NCBI RefSeq assembly: GCF_009760915.1
Contig: NZ_VIDQ01000017.1
Coordinates: forward strand, 41,901-105,900
From: Azohydromonas aeria
Lineage (GTDB): Bacteria; Pseudomonadota; Gammaproteobacteria; Burkholderiales; Burkholderiaceae_C
Length of the DNA: 64,000 nt
Direction of reading: 5' to 3'
This document shows, piece by piece, positions 34,901 to 43,205 of this stretch. Every line of letters begins with the position of its first letter. The first letter of the stretch is position 1. The translations under genes and the position numbers were made by a program. Under the pieces are notes generated by a model. That model was not told the DNA's origin. It searched no databases and worked only from the letters and a program-made list of their open reading frames with translations.

Positions 34901-36289
34901 TCAGCGCTGCACGCGCAGGATCTGCCCGGCATCCTCGTCGGTGAGCAGGTACAGCCAGCCGTCGGGCCCCTGGTACACGGCGCGCAGCCGCTTGCCTTGC
35001 CCGGCGAACAGCCGCTCGCGGCCGGTGACGGTGTTGCCGCTGAGCGTGAGCCGCCACAGCGAGCGGTCGGCCAGCGCCGTCACGAACAGGCTGCCCTGCC
35101 AGCCGGGGAACTTGTCGCCGCTGTAGAAGGCGATGCCGCCGGGCGCGATCGAGGGCGTCCAGTGCGTCAGCGGCGCCGTCAGGCCGGGCCTCCCGGTGGC
35201 GCCGCCGACCACGGTGCAGGTGTCGGGCGGGGCGCCGTACTCGCAGCCGAAGGACACCAGCGGCCAGCCGAAATTGAGGCCGGCCCCCACGACGTTGATC
35301 TCGTCGCCGCCCTGCGGCCCGTGCTCGGCTTCCCAGAGCTGGCCGTTGGCCGGATTCAGCGCCAGGCCCTGCGGGTTGCGGTGGCCCAGGCTCCACAGCC
35401 CGGGCACGCCGCCGCTGATGGCCGGATTGCCCGGCGCGGGCGCGCCGTCGGTGGTGAGGCGCAGGATCTTGCCCAGGTCGCTGCCGGCGTTCTGCGCCTG
35501 CACGCGGGTGGCGTCGCTGAGCCGGTCGCCCACCGACACGAACAGATGCCCGCTGCCGTCGAACAGCAGCCGCCCGCCGTAGTGGGCCTGGCCGTCGGCC
35601 GGCTGGTTGGTGCGCCAGATGCGCGTGCCGTTGCGCAGGCCGCTGTAGTCGGCCTCCACCTCGGCACGCCACACCGCCAGGCCGTTGGCGGCGTCGGTGC
35701 CCTCGGCGTAGGACAGGTAGATGCGCCGGTTGCTGGTGAAGTCCGGGTCCAGCGCCACGTCCAGCAGCCCACCCTGGCCGCCGCTGCGGATGGCCGGCAG
35801 CCCGGCCGTGATGGGCGCCGACAGCGTGGCGCCGTCGGCGCTGACGAGGCGCAGCTGCCGCAGGTCGCGCTCGGTCACCAGCATCCGGCCGTCGGGCAGG
35901 AAGGCCAGGCCCCAGGGATGGTTCAGCCCGTTGCGGAAGGCAACCACCTGCGCATCGGTCACCGGCGCGGGCGCGGGCGCAGGTGCTGGTGCTGGTGCTG
36001 GTGCTGGTGCTGGTGCTGGTGCTGGTGCGGGTGCGGGTGCGGGTGCGGGTGCGGGTGCGGGTGCAGGCGCAGGCGCCGGCGCCGGCGTCGCCGCCTCGCC
36101 CCCGGCGGGCGGGCTCGTGGCGGAGCCGCCGTCACCGCCGCCGCCGCCGCAGCCCGACACCGCCAGGCTCAGCGCCACGGCGGCGCTCCAGAGCCACTGC
36201 AAGCGGCGGGGCAGGTCGGCGGAAGCGGTGGAATCGGCGGAACAGGCCGTGTCTGCAACGGATGCGCGCGGGGCGGCAGGGCCGGTCAT
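34901..36289 (-). CDS. PQQ-dependent sugar dehydrogenase family lipoprotein
   Basis: A 462-residue periplasmic beta-propeller of the soluble glucose dehydrogenase/Hhip type, which oxidises sugars with PQQ. Family motifs are HPWGLAFLPDGRMLVTER, GGQGGLLDVALDPDF, LGHRNPQGLALNP, EHGPQGGDEINV and GWPLVSFGCEYG. The signal peptide ends in a lipobox (LAVSGC) followed by a Gly run, so it is probably a lipoprotein. Between the signal and the propeller is an Ala-Pro repeat of about 30 dipeptides encoded by a hexanucleotide array. A second, related gene lies 18 bp upstream on the same strand. Confidence 0.9.
   Translation of the reverse strand: MTGPAAPRASVADTACSADSTASADLPRRLQWLWSAAVALSLAVSGCGGGGGDGGSATSPPAGGEAATPAPAPAPAPAPAPAPAPAPAPAPAPAPAPAPAPAPAPAPAPVTDAQVVAFRNGLNHPWGLAFLPDGRMLVTERDLRQLRLVSADGATLSAPITAGLPAIRSGGQGGLLDVALDPDFTSNRRIYLSYAEGTDAANGLAVWRAEVEADYSGLRNGTRIWRTNQPADGQAHYGGRLLFDGSGHLFVSVGDRLSDATRVQAQNAGSDLGKILRLTTDGAPAPGNPAISGGVPGLWSLGHRNPQGLALNPANGQLWEAEHGPQGGDEINVVGAGLNFGWPLVSFGCEYGAPPDTCTVVGGATGRPGLTAPLTHWTPSIAPGGIAFYSGDKFPGWQGSLFVTALADRSLWRLTLSGNTVTGRERLFAGQGKRLRAVYQGPDGWLYLLTDEDAGQILRVQR
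35982..36065 (-). repeat. Hexanucleotide array encoding Ala-Pro repeats
   Basis: On the plus strand, GGTGCT is repeated seven times (35982-36023), followed by six GGTGCG units (36024-36059) and a GGTGCA. Degenerate units extend on both sides. The unit length is six, so length changes keep the reading frame and only alter the linker of the dehydrogenase. Confidence 0.95.
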
Positions 36290-36307
36290 GGCGATGCTCC
36301 CTGGCTG

Positions 36308-37537
36308 TCAGCGCGCGATGCGCAGGATGCGGCCGTTGTCCTCGTCGGTGAGGACCAGCAGCGCGCCGTCGGGCGCCTGGCGCACGTCGCGCATGCGCCG
36401 GCGCTGGCCGCGGTACAGGGCGCTGCGCGAGGTCACGCTGCGGCCGCTGACGGTCAGCCGCCACAGCGCCATGTCCGCCAGCGCGGCCACGAACAGGTTG
36501 CCGCGCCACTCCGGGAACATGGCGCCGTCGTAGAAGCACATGCCCGCGGGCGCGATCGAGAACGGGCGCCACACCGTCACCGGCGGCTCGACCCAGGGCG
36601 CCGTGCTGCTGCCGCCCACGGGCCGGCAGGTCTCGGGCGCGGCGCCGTACTCGCAACCGTGGGACACGCGCGGCCAGCCGTAGTTGGCGCCGCGCCGGAT
36701 GACGTTGATCTCGTCGCCGCCCTGCGGCCCGTGCTCGCTCTCCCACAGCTCGCCGGTGAAGGGATTGAGCGTGAGCCCCTGCGGGTTGCGGTGCCCCAGG
36801 CTCCAGATCTCGGGCTGGGCGCGCTCGTGGCCGACGAAGGGGTTGTCGCCGGGCACGCTGCCGTCGCGGTTGATGCGACAGATCTTGCCGTGGTGGTGCG
36901 TGAGCCACTGCGCCTTGATGCGCTCGCTGTCCACGCGGTGGTCGGCCAGCGAGATGAAGAGCTTGTTGCCCGGGGCCAGCACCAGGCGCGAGCCGTAGTG
37001 GGCGTTGGAGACCGACAGCGGCACCTTGGGCCGGGCCCGGAAGATGACCCGCAGGTCGAGCAGCCGGTTGCCGGCGAGCCGGGCGCGCGCCACCGCCACG
37101 CCGACGCTGTCCCAGCGGCTGCCGGTGCCGCGCTCGGTGTAGCTGAGGTAGACCCAGTCGTCGCCCCCGCTGCTGTCCACCTGCACGTCCAGCAGCCCGC
37201 CCTGGCCACCCACGTACAGCCGCGGCGGCAGCCCGGCGACGGTGCTCATCGCGCTGCCGCTGGCGCTGATGCGGCGCAGCCGGCCTTCGCGCTCGGTCAC
37301 GAGCAGCGAGCCGTCGGAGACGAAGGCCAGGCCCCAGGGACGGCTCAGCCCGGTGCGCAGCGTGCGCACCGGCGGCAGCGCCGCGGCATCGACCTCGACG
37401 TCGGCCGCGCCGGCGACGCCCGGCAGCAGCGCCGCCATCCCGGCCGCTCCACCCCAGCCGGCGAACCGGCCCAGCAACTGGCGCCGCGAACACGGCGCGG
37501 CCAGCACGGGTTCACCCGCGCACTGCAGATCACGCAT
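36308..37537 (-). CDS. PQQ-dependent sugar dehydrogenase family protein, Tat-exported
   Basis: A 409-residue paralogue of the neighbouring dehydrogenase. The propeller motifs repeat: RPWGLAFVSDGSLLVTER, GGQGGLLDVQVD, SLGHRNPQGLTLNP, EHGPQGGDEINV and GWPRVSHGCEYG. The N terminus carries a twin-arginine signal (SRRQLLGRF, then a hydrophobic stretch ending at VAGAA) instead of a lipobox, so it is likely exported folded. ATG at 37537 gives this signal. The stop is 18 bp from the start of the lipoprotein gene, indicating an operon. The pair probably arose by tandem duplication. Confidence 0.9.
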   Translation of the reverse strand: MRDLQCAGEPVLAAPCSRRQLLGRFAGWGGAAGMAALLPGVAGAADVEVDAAALPPVRTLRTGLSRPWGLAFVSDGSLLVTEREGRLRRISASGSAMSTVAGLPPRLYVGGQGGLLDVQVDSSGGDDWVYLSYTERGTGSRWDSVGVAVARARLAGNRLLDLRVIFRARPKVPLSVSNAHYGSRLVLAPGNKLFISLADHRVDSERIKAQWLTHHHGKICRINRDGSVPGDNPFVGHERAQPEIWSLGHRNPQGLTLNPFTGELWESEHGPQGGDEINVIRRGANYGWPRVSHGCEYGAAPETCRPVGGSSTAPWVEPPVTVWRPFSIAPAGMCFYDGAMFPEWRGNLFVAALADMALWRLTVSGRSVTSRSALYRGQRRRMRDVRQAPDGALLVLTDEDNGRILRIAR

Positions 37538-37707
37538 AGACACCTCAACGACGTTTTTTCCGACTGCACGTCGTTCGGGCCTGCTGCCGGCAGCGGCACG
37601 ACGACATGCGTTTTCAGCAGATGCCGTGCCCGGCTTGGCTGCGCGGGCAACCGGTGGGGGCGTGAGGGTCGGCCCGGGAAAGCGCCGGGCGCGCGCGGCG
37701 CCCGGGC

Positions 37708-39438
37708 TCAGGCGCTGGCCTGCACCACCATCTGCAGCCGCGTCTGTCCCTGCCAGGTCTCCAGCGCCAGCCGGTAGGCCAGGCGCACCGTGTCGGGCAG
37801 CGTCGTGGCGTGGTTGAACCAGATCGCGTCGCGCAGCGTGCCGTGCAGGCGCAGCCGCAGCTTCAGGTGCCGCTCGCCCACCAGGCGCTGCGCCACGACC
37901 TGCACCTCGTCGCAGAACAGGGGCGCGTCGAAGGCCTGGCCCCAGACCTGCGACTCCAGCGCCTGCACCGTGTCGGCGTCGAAGTACTGCGGCGGCAGCG
38001 GCCCGTCCACGGGCAGCCGGCGCTGCAGCGCGGCGGCGTCGAGCTGCTCCTGCGCCACGTCCACCAGCGCCTGCGCGAAGCGCGGGAAGTCGGCTTCGGC
38101 CAGCGTGCAGCCGGCGGCCATGGCGTGGCCGCCGAACTTCAGCAGCACGCCCGGCGCGCGCTTGCTCAGCAGGTCCAGCGCGTCGCGCAGGTGGAAACCG
38201 GGAATGGAGCGCCCCGAGCCCTTGAGCAGCCCGTCCTGGCCGCGCGCGAACACGAAGGTCGGCCGGTGCAGCCGCTCCTTGAGCCGCCCGGCCACGATGC
38301 CGACCACGCCCTCGTGGAACTCGGGGTCGTACAGCGCCACGGCGGCGGGCGCGTCCACTTCCTCGCCTTCGGGCGCGAGCTGCACCAGCAGGTTCTCGGC
38401 CTGCTCGCGCATGCCGGCCTCGACCTCGCGGCGCTGGCGGTTGATGGCGTCGAGCTGCTGCGCCAGCTCGCGCGCGCGCGCCGCGTCGTCGGTGAGCAGG
38501 CACTCGATGCCCAGCGTCATGTCGGCCAGCCGCCCCGCGGCATTGACGCGCGGGCCCAGCGCGAAGCCGAAGTCGAAGGCGCTGGCGCGCAGCGGGTCGC
38601 GCCCGGCCGCGGCAAAGAGCGCCGCGATGCCCGGCTGCATGCGCCCGGCGCGGATGCGCTTCAGGCCCTGCGCCACCAGGCGGCGGTTGTTGGCGTCGAG
38701 CTTCACGACGTCGGCGACGGTGCCCAGCGCCACGAGGTCGAGCAGCGCATCCAGGCGCGGCTGCGACGCGGCATCGAAGCGCCCGCGCGCGCGCAGCTCG
38801 GCGCGCAGGGCCAGCAGCACGTAGAACATCACGCCCACGCCCGCAAGCGACTTGCTCTCAAAGGCGCAGCCCGGCTGGCTGGGATTGACGATGACGTCGG
38901 CCTCGGGCAGCAGCACGCTGCCGTTCTCGACGGCGGGCAGGTGGTGGTCGGTGACCAGCACCGACAGGCCCAGCGCGCGCGCATGCGCCACGCCGGCAAG
39001 GCTGGCAATGCCGTTGTCCACGGTGACCAGCACGTCCGGGCGCAGCGGCAGCGCCAGGTCCACGATGGTCGGGCTCAGGCCGTAGCCGTGCACCGCGCGG
39101 TCGGGCACGACGTAGTGCAGCGTGTCGGGCGCGGCGCCGAGCATGCGCAGGCCGCGCAGCGCCACGGCGCAGGCGGTGGCGCCGTCGCAGTCGTAGTCGG
39201 CGACGATGCAGATGCGCTTTCCCGCCTCCAGCGCATCGGCCAGCAGCCGTGCGCCTTCGGCGCTGCCCCGCAGCGTGGCCGGCGGCAGCAGCCGGTTCAG
39301 GCCGTCGTCGAGCTCCTCGGCCGTGCGCACGCCGCGCGCGGCGAAGAGCCGCGCCAGCAGCGGGTGCACCCCGGCCTGCTCCAGCGCGTGCGCCGCGCGC
39401 GGCGGCACGTCGCGCAGCTCCAGCAGCGGCTGCGTCAT
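37708..39438 (-). CDS. recJ: Single-stranded-DNA-specific exonuclease RecJ
   Basis: RecJ is a 5'-3' ssDNA exonuclease of recombination and mismatch repair. The 576-residue product has the DHH-family metal motifs in order: ADYDCDG, TVDNG, VTDHH and later LGPRVNAAGR and GGHAMAAG (DHHA1). Length equals E. coli RecJ (577). Its ATG overlaps the stop of the upstream RpfE-like gene by 4 bp (ATGA), showing translational coupling. Confidence 0.97.
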   Translation of the reverse strand: MTQPLLELRDVPPRAAHALEQAGVHPLLARLFAARGVRTAEELDDGLNRLLPPATLRGSAEGARLLADALEAGKRICIVADYDCDGATACAVALRGLRMLGAAPDTLHYVVPDRAVHGYGLSPTIVDLALPLRPDVLVTVDNGIASLAGVAHARALGLSVLVTDHHLPAVENGSVLLPEADVIVNPSQPGCAFESKSLAGVGVMFYVLLALRAELRARGRFDAASQPRLDALLDLVALGTVADVVKLDANNRRLVAQGLKRIRAGRMQPGIAALFAAAGRDPLRASAFDFGFALGPRVNAAGRLADMTLGIECLLTDDAARARELAQQLDAINRQRREVEAGMREQAENLLVQLAPEGEEVDAPAAVALYDPEFHEGVVGIVAGRLKERLHRPTFVFARGQDGLLKGSGRSIPGFHLRDALDLLSKRAPGVLLKFGGHAMAAGCTLAEADFPRFAQALVDVAQEQLDAAALQRRLPVDGPLPPQYFDADTVQALESQVWGQAFDAPLFCDEVQVVAQRLVGERHLKLRLRLHGTLRDAIWFNHATTLPDTVRLAYRLALETWQGQTRLQMVVQASA

Positions 39439-40346
39439 AGCGTCTCCAGCAGTGCCGCGGCGCGCGGGCCGCGCGCGCCGGTCAGGCGCTGCCACCAGCG
39501 CCTGGCCTGCGGCTCCAGCGCCAGCGCGCTGCGCTCGCCGCACAGCACCAGGCGGCCCTCTCCGCCCTGCGCCAGCGGCGCGATGACCTCGGCATCCAGC
39601 GCGCTCCAGGCCTGCAGCCAGGCGTCCCAGTCCTCGGCCAGCGCGGGCGTGCGCAGGCGCTCGTCCACGCGCGGGGCCTCGGCGTCGGCGCGCACGGGCT
39701 GCAGCGCGCCGCAGCCGCTGAGCCACAGGCCGTTGACGGGCAGCTCGCCGCGCGCCTCGCGCGACTCGTTGAGCGGATGGTTGAACAGCAGCATCTGCAC
39801 CTCGTTGAGCAGCCGGCGCAGCAGCCGCGGCTGCTCGGGCAGGTCGCGCTGCAGCGCGTGGCCGATGGCGCGGTCCGCCGCCACGGTGGGCAGCTGCTCC
39901 AGCAGCGGGTGCGACACCAGCCAGCTCAGGGGCTCGTGGAAATGCAGCGTGAAACCCTCGCTGGTGAAGAGCTCCTCGACGGCGTCGAAGAAGCGGCGCG
40001 ACTCGCCCGCGTCGAGCGCGAGCGCTTGCGGATCGGCCAGCCCGATGTGGTCGCTGCCCAGCAGCAGGTGCACCGGCGTGAGGCGGCCCCAGGCGGCATC
40101 GGCGGGCAGCCCGGCCGCGGCGGCGTCGTGCGCGGCCCAGGGAATGAGCCCGTCGCTGACCTCCCAGCCCAGCGCGCGCGCCAGCGCCCGCTCGTGCGGC
40201 GGCGACAGCGAGCCCTCGTCGCCCGCGTCGCGTTCGGCCTCGCGCCAGTTGGCAAGAAGAGCGTCCAGGTGGGGCAGCCGCAGCGACTGCAGGGCCTGGC
40301 GTCCGGCGTCGGACAGCGGGGCGGCAAAAGGAATCAGCAACTGCAT
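39435..40346 (-). CDS. RpfE-like protein, coupled to recJ
   Basis: A 303-residue protein of unknown activity. Sequence and context resemble RpfE-type proteins, sometimes annotated as phosphoglycerate-mutase-like, encoded next to recJ in Xanthomonas and relatives. Visible conserved segments are WGRLTPVHLLLGSDHIGL, the acidic FFDAVEELFTSEGF and, later, LPVNGLWLSGCG. No signal peptide or membrane helix is seen. ATG at 40346 starts MQLLIPFAAP. The gene is translationally coupled to recJ. It is divergent from lolC (161 bp). The RpfE relation rests on recollected gene order and overall pattern. Confidence 0.7.
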   Translation of the reverse strand: MQLLIPFAAPLSDAGRQALQSLRLPHLDALLANWREAERDAGDEGSLSPPHERALARALGWEVSDGLIPWAAHDAAAAGLPADAAWGRLTPVHLLLGSDHIGLADPQALALDAGESRRFFDAVEELFTSEGFTLHFHEPLSWLVSHPLLEQLPTVAADRAIGHALQRDLPEQPRLLRRLLNEVQMLLFNHPLNESREARGELPVNGLWLSGCGALQPVRADAEAPRVDERLRTPALAEDWDAWLQAWSALDAEVIAPLAQGGEGRLVLCGERSALALEPQARRWWQRLTGARGPRAAALLETL

Positions 40347-40507
40347 GGGTTGGATTATCCAAGCCCCCGGCGATGAGGCGGCTGGCACGAGCCGGGTTCG
40401 ATCGAAGAGGAGCTTGCCCGGAGGAACAACGATGAGGCTGGTGCGCAGGTTCACCGTGCCTTCCATGTCGCCGCCGGCCGTGCCGGCCCCGCTAGGATGC
40501 CGCACCT

Positions 40508-41761
40508 ATGCAAATGCCTTACGAATGGCAGATCGGCTGGCGCTACACGCGCGCAGGCCGGGCCGGGCGGCGCAACCGCTTCATTTCCTTCATCTCCGGC
40601 GTCTCGATGCTGGGCATCGCGCTGGGCGTGGCCGCGCTGATCATCGTGCTGTCGGTGATGAACGGCTTCCAGAAGGAAGTGCGCGAACGCATGCTCAGCG
40701 TCATCTCGCACGTCGAGATCCTGGAGCCCGGCGGCGCCGGGCTGCCCGACTGGCGCGCCGTGGCGGCGCAGGCGAGGGCGCAGCCGCAGGTGCAGGGCGC
40801 CGCGCCCTTCATTTCCACGCAGGCGCTGCTGGCGCGCGGCGACAACATGCGCGGCGTGCTCGTGCGCGGCATCGAGCCGGCCGAGGAGGCCGCCGTCACG
40901 CCGCTGGCGGCGCAGCTGCGCGACAGCACCTTCGCGCAGCTGCAGCCCGGGGCCTGGCGCATCGTGCTGGGCCAGGAGCTGGCGCGGCAGCTGGGCGTGG
41001 GCCCGGGCGACAGCGTCACGCTGGTGGCGCCGGGCGGGCAGGTCACGCCCGCGGGCGTGGTGCCGCGCTTCCGCGCCTTCACGGTGGCGGGCACCTTCGC
41101 CTCCGGCCACTACGAGTACGACAGCTCCCTGGCGCTGGTGCACCTCGACGACGCGGCGCGGCTGTTCCGCGTGGAAGGCCCCACCGGTGTGCAGTTGCGC
41201 CTGGCCGACGTGAACGAGGCGCGCGCCGTCGCGCAGCAGCTCGGCGCCGCCATGCCGCGGCTGCTCGTGCGCGACTGGACCCGCACCAACGCCGCCTGGT
41301 TCGACGCGGTGCAGATCGAGAAGCGGCTGATGTTCATCATCCTCACGCTCATCGTCGCGGTGGCGGCCTTCAACCTGGTTTCGACGCTGGTGATGACGGT
41401 CACGGACAAGCGCGCCGACATCGCCATCCTGCGCACCCTGGGCGCGAGCCCGCGCTCGATCATGGGCATCTTCGTGGTGCAGGGCGCGGCCGCCGGGATC
41501 ATCGGCACGCTCGGCGGCGCGGCGCTGGGGCTGCTGGTGGCGGTGAACGTGGGCACCATCGTCCCGGCCATCGAGCGGCTGCTCAACGTCAGCTTCCTGC
41601 CCGGCAGCATCTACGTCATCAACCACATGCCCAGCGACCCGCAGCGCGGCGACATCGTCCCCATCGTGCTGATCTCGCTGGTGCTGGCGCTGCTGGCCAC
41701 GCTCTACCCGAGCTGGCGCGCCAGCCGCGTCAACCCGGCGGAGGCGCTGCGCTATGAATGA
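40508..41761 (+). CDS. lolC: Lipoprotein-releasing ABC transporter permease LolC/LolE
   Basis: A 417-residue inner-membrane permease that extracts lipoproteins for the outer membrane. It has the LolC/E signature [14 protein letters not shown] and [23 protein letters not shown] at the N terminus, a periplasmic MacB-like domain (about 48-265), and three C-terminal helices with the FtsX motif [26 protein letters not shown] at 40508 is the conserved start. lolD overlaps its 3' end by 8 bp. Only one permease gene is present, as in many non-enteric bacteria where LolF replaces LolC plus LolE. Confidence 0.93.
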   Translation: MQMPYEWQIGWRYTRAGRAGRRNRFISFISGVSMLGIALGVAALIIVLSVMNGFQKEVRERMLSVISHVEILEPGGAGLPDWRAVAAQARAQPQVQGAAPFISTQALLARGDNMRGVLVRGIEPAEEAAVTPLAAQLRDSTFAQLQPGAWRIVLGQELARQLGVGPGDSVTLVAPGGQVTPAGVVPRFRAFTVAGTFASGHYEYDSSLALVHLDDAARLFRVEGPTGVQLRLADVNEARAVAQQLGAAMPRLLVRDWTRTNAAWFDAVQIEKRLMFIILTLIVAVAAFNLVSTLVMTVTDKRADIAILRTLGASPRSIMGIFVVQGAAAGIIGTLGGAALGLLVAVNVGTIVPAIERLLNVSFLPGSIYVINHMPSDPQRGDIVPIVLISLVLALLATLYPSWRASRVNPAEALRYE

Positions 41762-42497
41762 GGTTTCCGCTTCCCGCGCCACTGGCGCGAACCCGTCGGC
41801 ACCGGGTGCTGCCGATGCCGGCGCAACCGTGCTGGCCTGCACCGCGCTGAGCAAGCGCTTTCACGACGGCATCCTCGACGTGCAGGTGCTGCGCGACGTG
41901 ACGCTGCAGGTCTATCGCGCGCGCACGCTGGCCATCGTCGGCGCCTCGGGCTCGGGCAAGAGCACGCTGCTGCACCTGCTCGGCGGCCTGGACGCGCCCA
42001 GCAGCGGCCGCGTGCAGCTGCTGGGCCGCGACTTCGCCGCCATGAACGCCGCCGAGCAGGGCCGCTGGCGCAACCAGCACCTGGGCTTCATCTACCAGTT
42101 TCACCACCTGCTGCCGGAGTTCACGGCGCTGGACAACGTGGCCATGCCGCTGCGCGTGCGGCGCATGGCGCTGGAGCCGGCGCGCGCGCAGGCGCAAGAG
42201 ATGCTCGCGCGCGTGGGCCTGGGCCAGCGCGCGCAGCACCGCCCCGGCGAGCTCTCCGGCGGCGAGCGCCAGCGCGTGGCCATCGCGCGCGCGCTGGTGG
42301 CGCAACCGGCCTGCGTGCTGGCCGACGAGCCCACCGGCAACCTCGACCGCGACACCGCCGACGGCGTGTTCGCGCTGATGCTGGAGCTCGCGCGCGAGCG
42401 TGGCACGGCCTTCGTGCTGGTCACCCACGACGAGCGCCTGGCCGCGCGCTGCGACCGCGCGCTGCGCCTGAGCCAGGGTGTGCTGCAGGCCACATAA
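41754..42497 (+). CDS. lolD: Lipoprotein-releasing ABC transporter ATP-binding protein LolD
   Basis: The ATPase of the Lol transporter, 247 residues. Walker A (GASGSGKST, from about residue 63), the Q-loop, the ABC signature [10 protein letters not shown] and Walker B ([12 protein letters not shown]) are all intact. The sequence [18 protein letters not shown] is typical of LolD. A ~24-residue leader precedes the first conserved strand, so a shorter start is possible. The gene overlaps lolC by 8 bp, so the two are co-translated. Confidence 0.95.
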   Translation: MNEVSASRATGANPSAPGAADAGATVLACTALSKRFHDGILDVQVLRDVTLQVYRARTLAIVGASGSGKSTLLHLLGGLDAPSSGRVQLLGRDFAAMNAAEQGRWRNQHLGFIYQFHHLLPEFTALDNVAMPLRVRRMALEPARAQAQEMLARVGLGQRAQHRPGELSGGERQRVAIARALVAQPACVLADEPTGNLDRDTADGVFALMLELARERGTAFVLVTHDERLAARCDRALRLSQGVLQAT

Positions 42498-42633
42498 GAG
42501 CCGCAGGGAGGTCCGCGACTTGCCGAGTCAGGGTCAGCCCCCATTCACGACGCATGCATTGCCATGCCAGGGGATGGGGCAGTCCTATAGTCGATTTCAC
42601 GGGTCCCGACCCGGACCCGGCAAGGAGCAGAAC

Positions 42634-43116
42634 GTGAAAGTTGCAGCACTCACTACCTTGATCGTCGCGGCGCTGGGCGCCACCTCCGCCATGGCCCAGA
42701 GCCAGCCCCTGACGCGCGACCAGGTCAGGTCCGAAGCCGCCCGTGCCATCTCCAGCGGCGACATCGAGCGCAACGACCTGAACTACGGCACCGAGTGGGC
42801 CACCAGCCCGTCATCGCAGAACTACGACAAGCACGTTGCGAACTCGATGTCCTCCGGCAGCAGCATGGACGGTAGCTCCAGCTCGGCCATGTCCTCGTCG
42901 TCGTCCATGGACTCCGGCAGCGCGGGTGCGGCGGGCCGCCCCTATGACGGCAGCAGCAGCGGCTCGGCCAGCCGCTCCGACGTCGCATCCGACCGCGACA
43001 GTGCCATGCGCAGCGACCGCTGGATCTTCAACGACCTCGACGGCGTGCAGCGCCTGGAGCCGGGCTGGAACAGCCACGCCGGCCGCGTCTACAAGGGCCC
43101 GGCCGACTCGTACTGA
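42634..43116 (+). CDS. DUF4148-like exported Ser-rich protein
   Basis: A 160-residue exported protein. The start is GTG at 42634, with AAGGAG 7 nt upstream and a signal peptide directly following (VAALTTLIVAALGATSAMAQ). After cleavage comes LTRDQVRSEAARAISSGDIE, a DUF4148-like module. A Ser/Gly/Met-rich stretch (SSGSSMDGSSSSAMSSSSS) fills the middle. The C terminus (WIFNDLDGVQRLEPGWN) is conserved-looking and unlike the classic family. It lies between lolD and the fusion gene on the same strand. Function unknown. Confidence 0.75.
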   Translation: MKVAALTTLIVAALGATSAMAQSQPLTRDQVRSEAARAISSGDIERNDLNYGTEWATSPSSQNYDKHVANSMSSGSSMDGSSSSAMSSSSSMDSGSAGAAGRPYDGSSSGSASRSDVASDRDSAMRSDRWIFNDLDGVQRLEPGWNSHAGRVYKGPADSY

Positions 43117-43205
43117 CGCTCGATCTCGCCGGCGTGGCTCCCGCTGCCGGGGAAGCCGCGCCGGCGCAGCGGGTGACGGCCCCGGAGTTGTCCCGGGGTG
43201 CGACC

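Noticed and set aside
35982..36065. The hexamer array as a phase-variation switch
   Set aside because: Unit length is a multiple of three, so slippage cannot switch the frame on or off; only the linker length changes.
42586..42591. TATAGT upstream of the DUF4148-like gene as a -10 box
   Set aside because: The nearest -35-like TTGCCA is 21 bp away, too far for a convincing promoter.
43134..43205. Upstream GTG start for the fusion protein
   Set aside because: It would place 24 polar residues before the hydrophobic signal core; ATG at 43206 gives a normal signal peptide. It remains possible.
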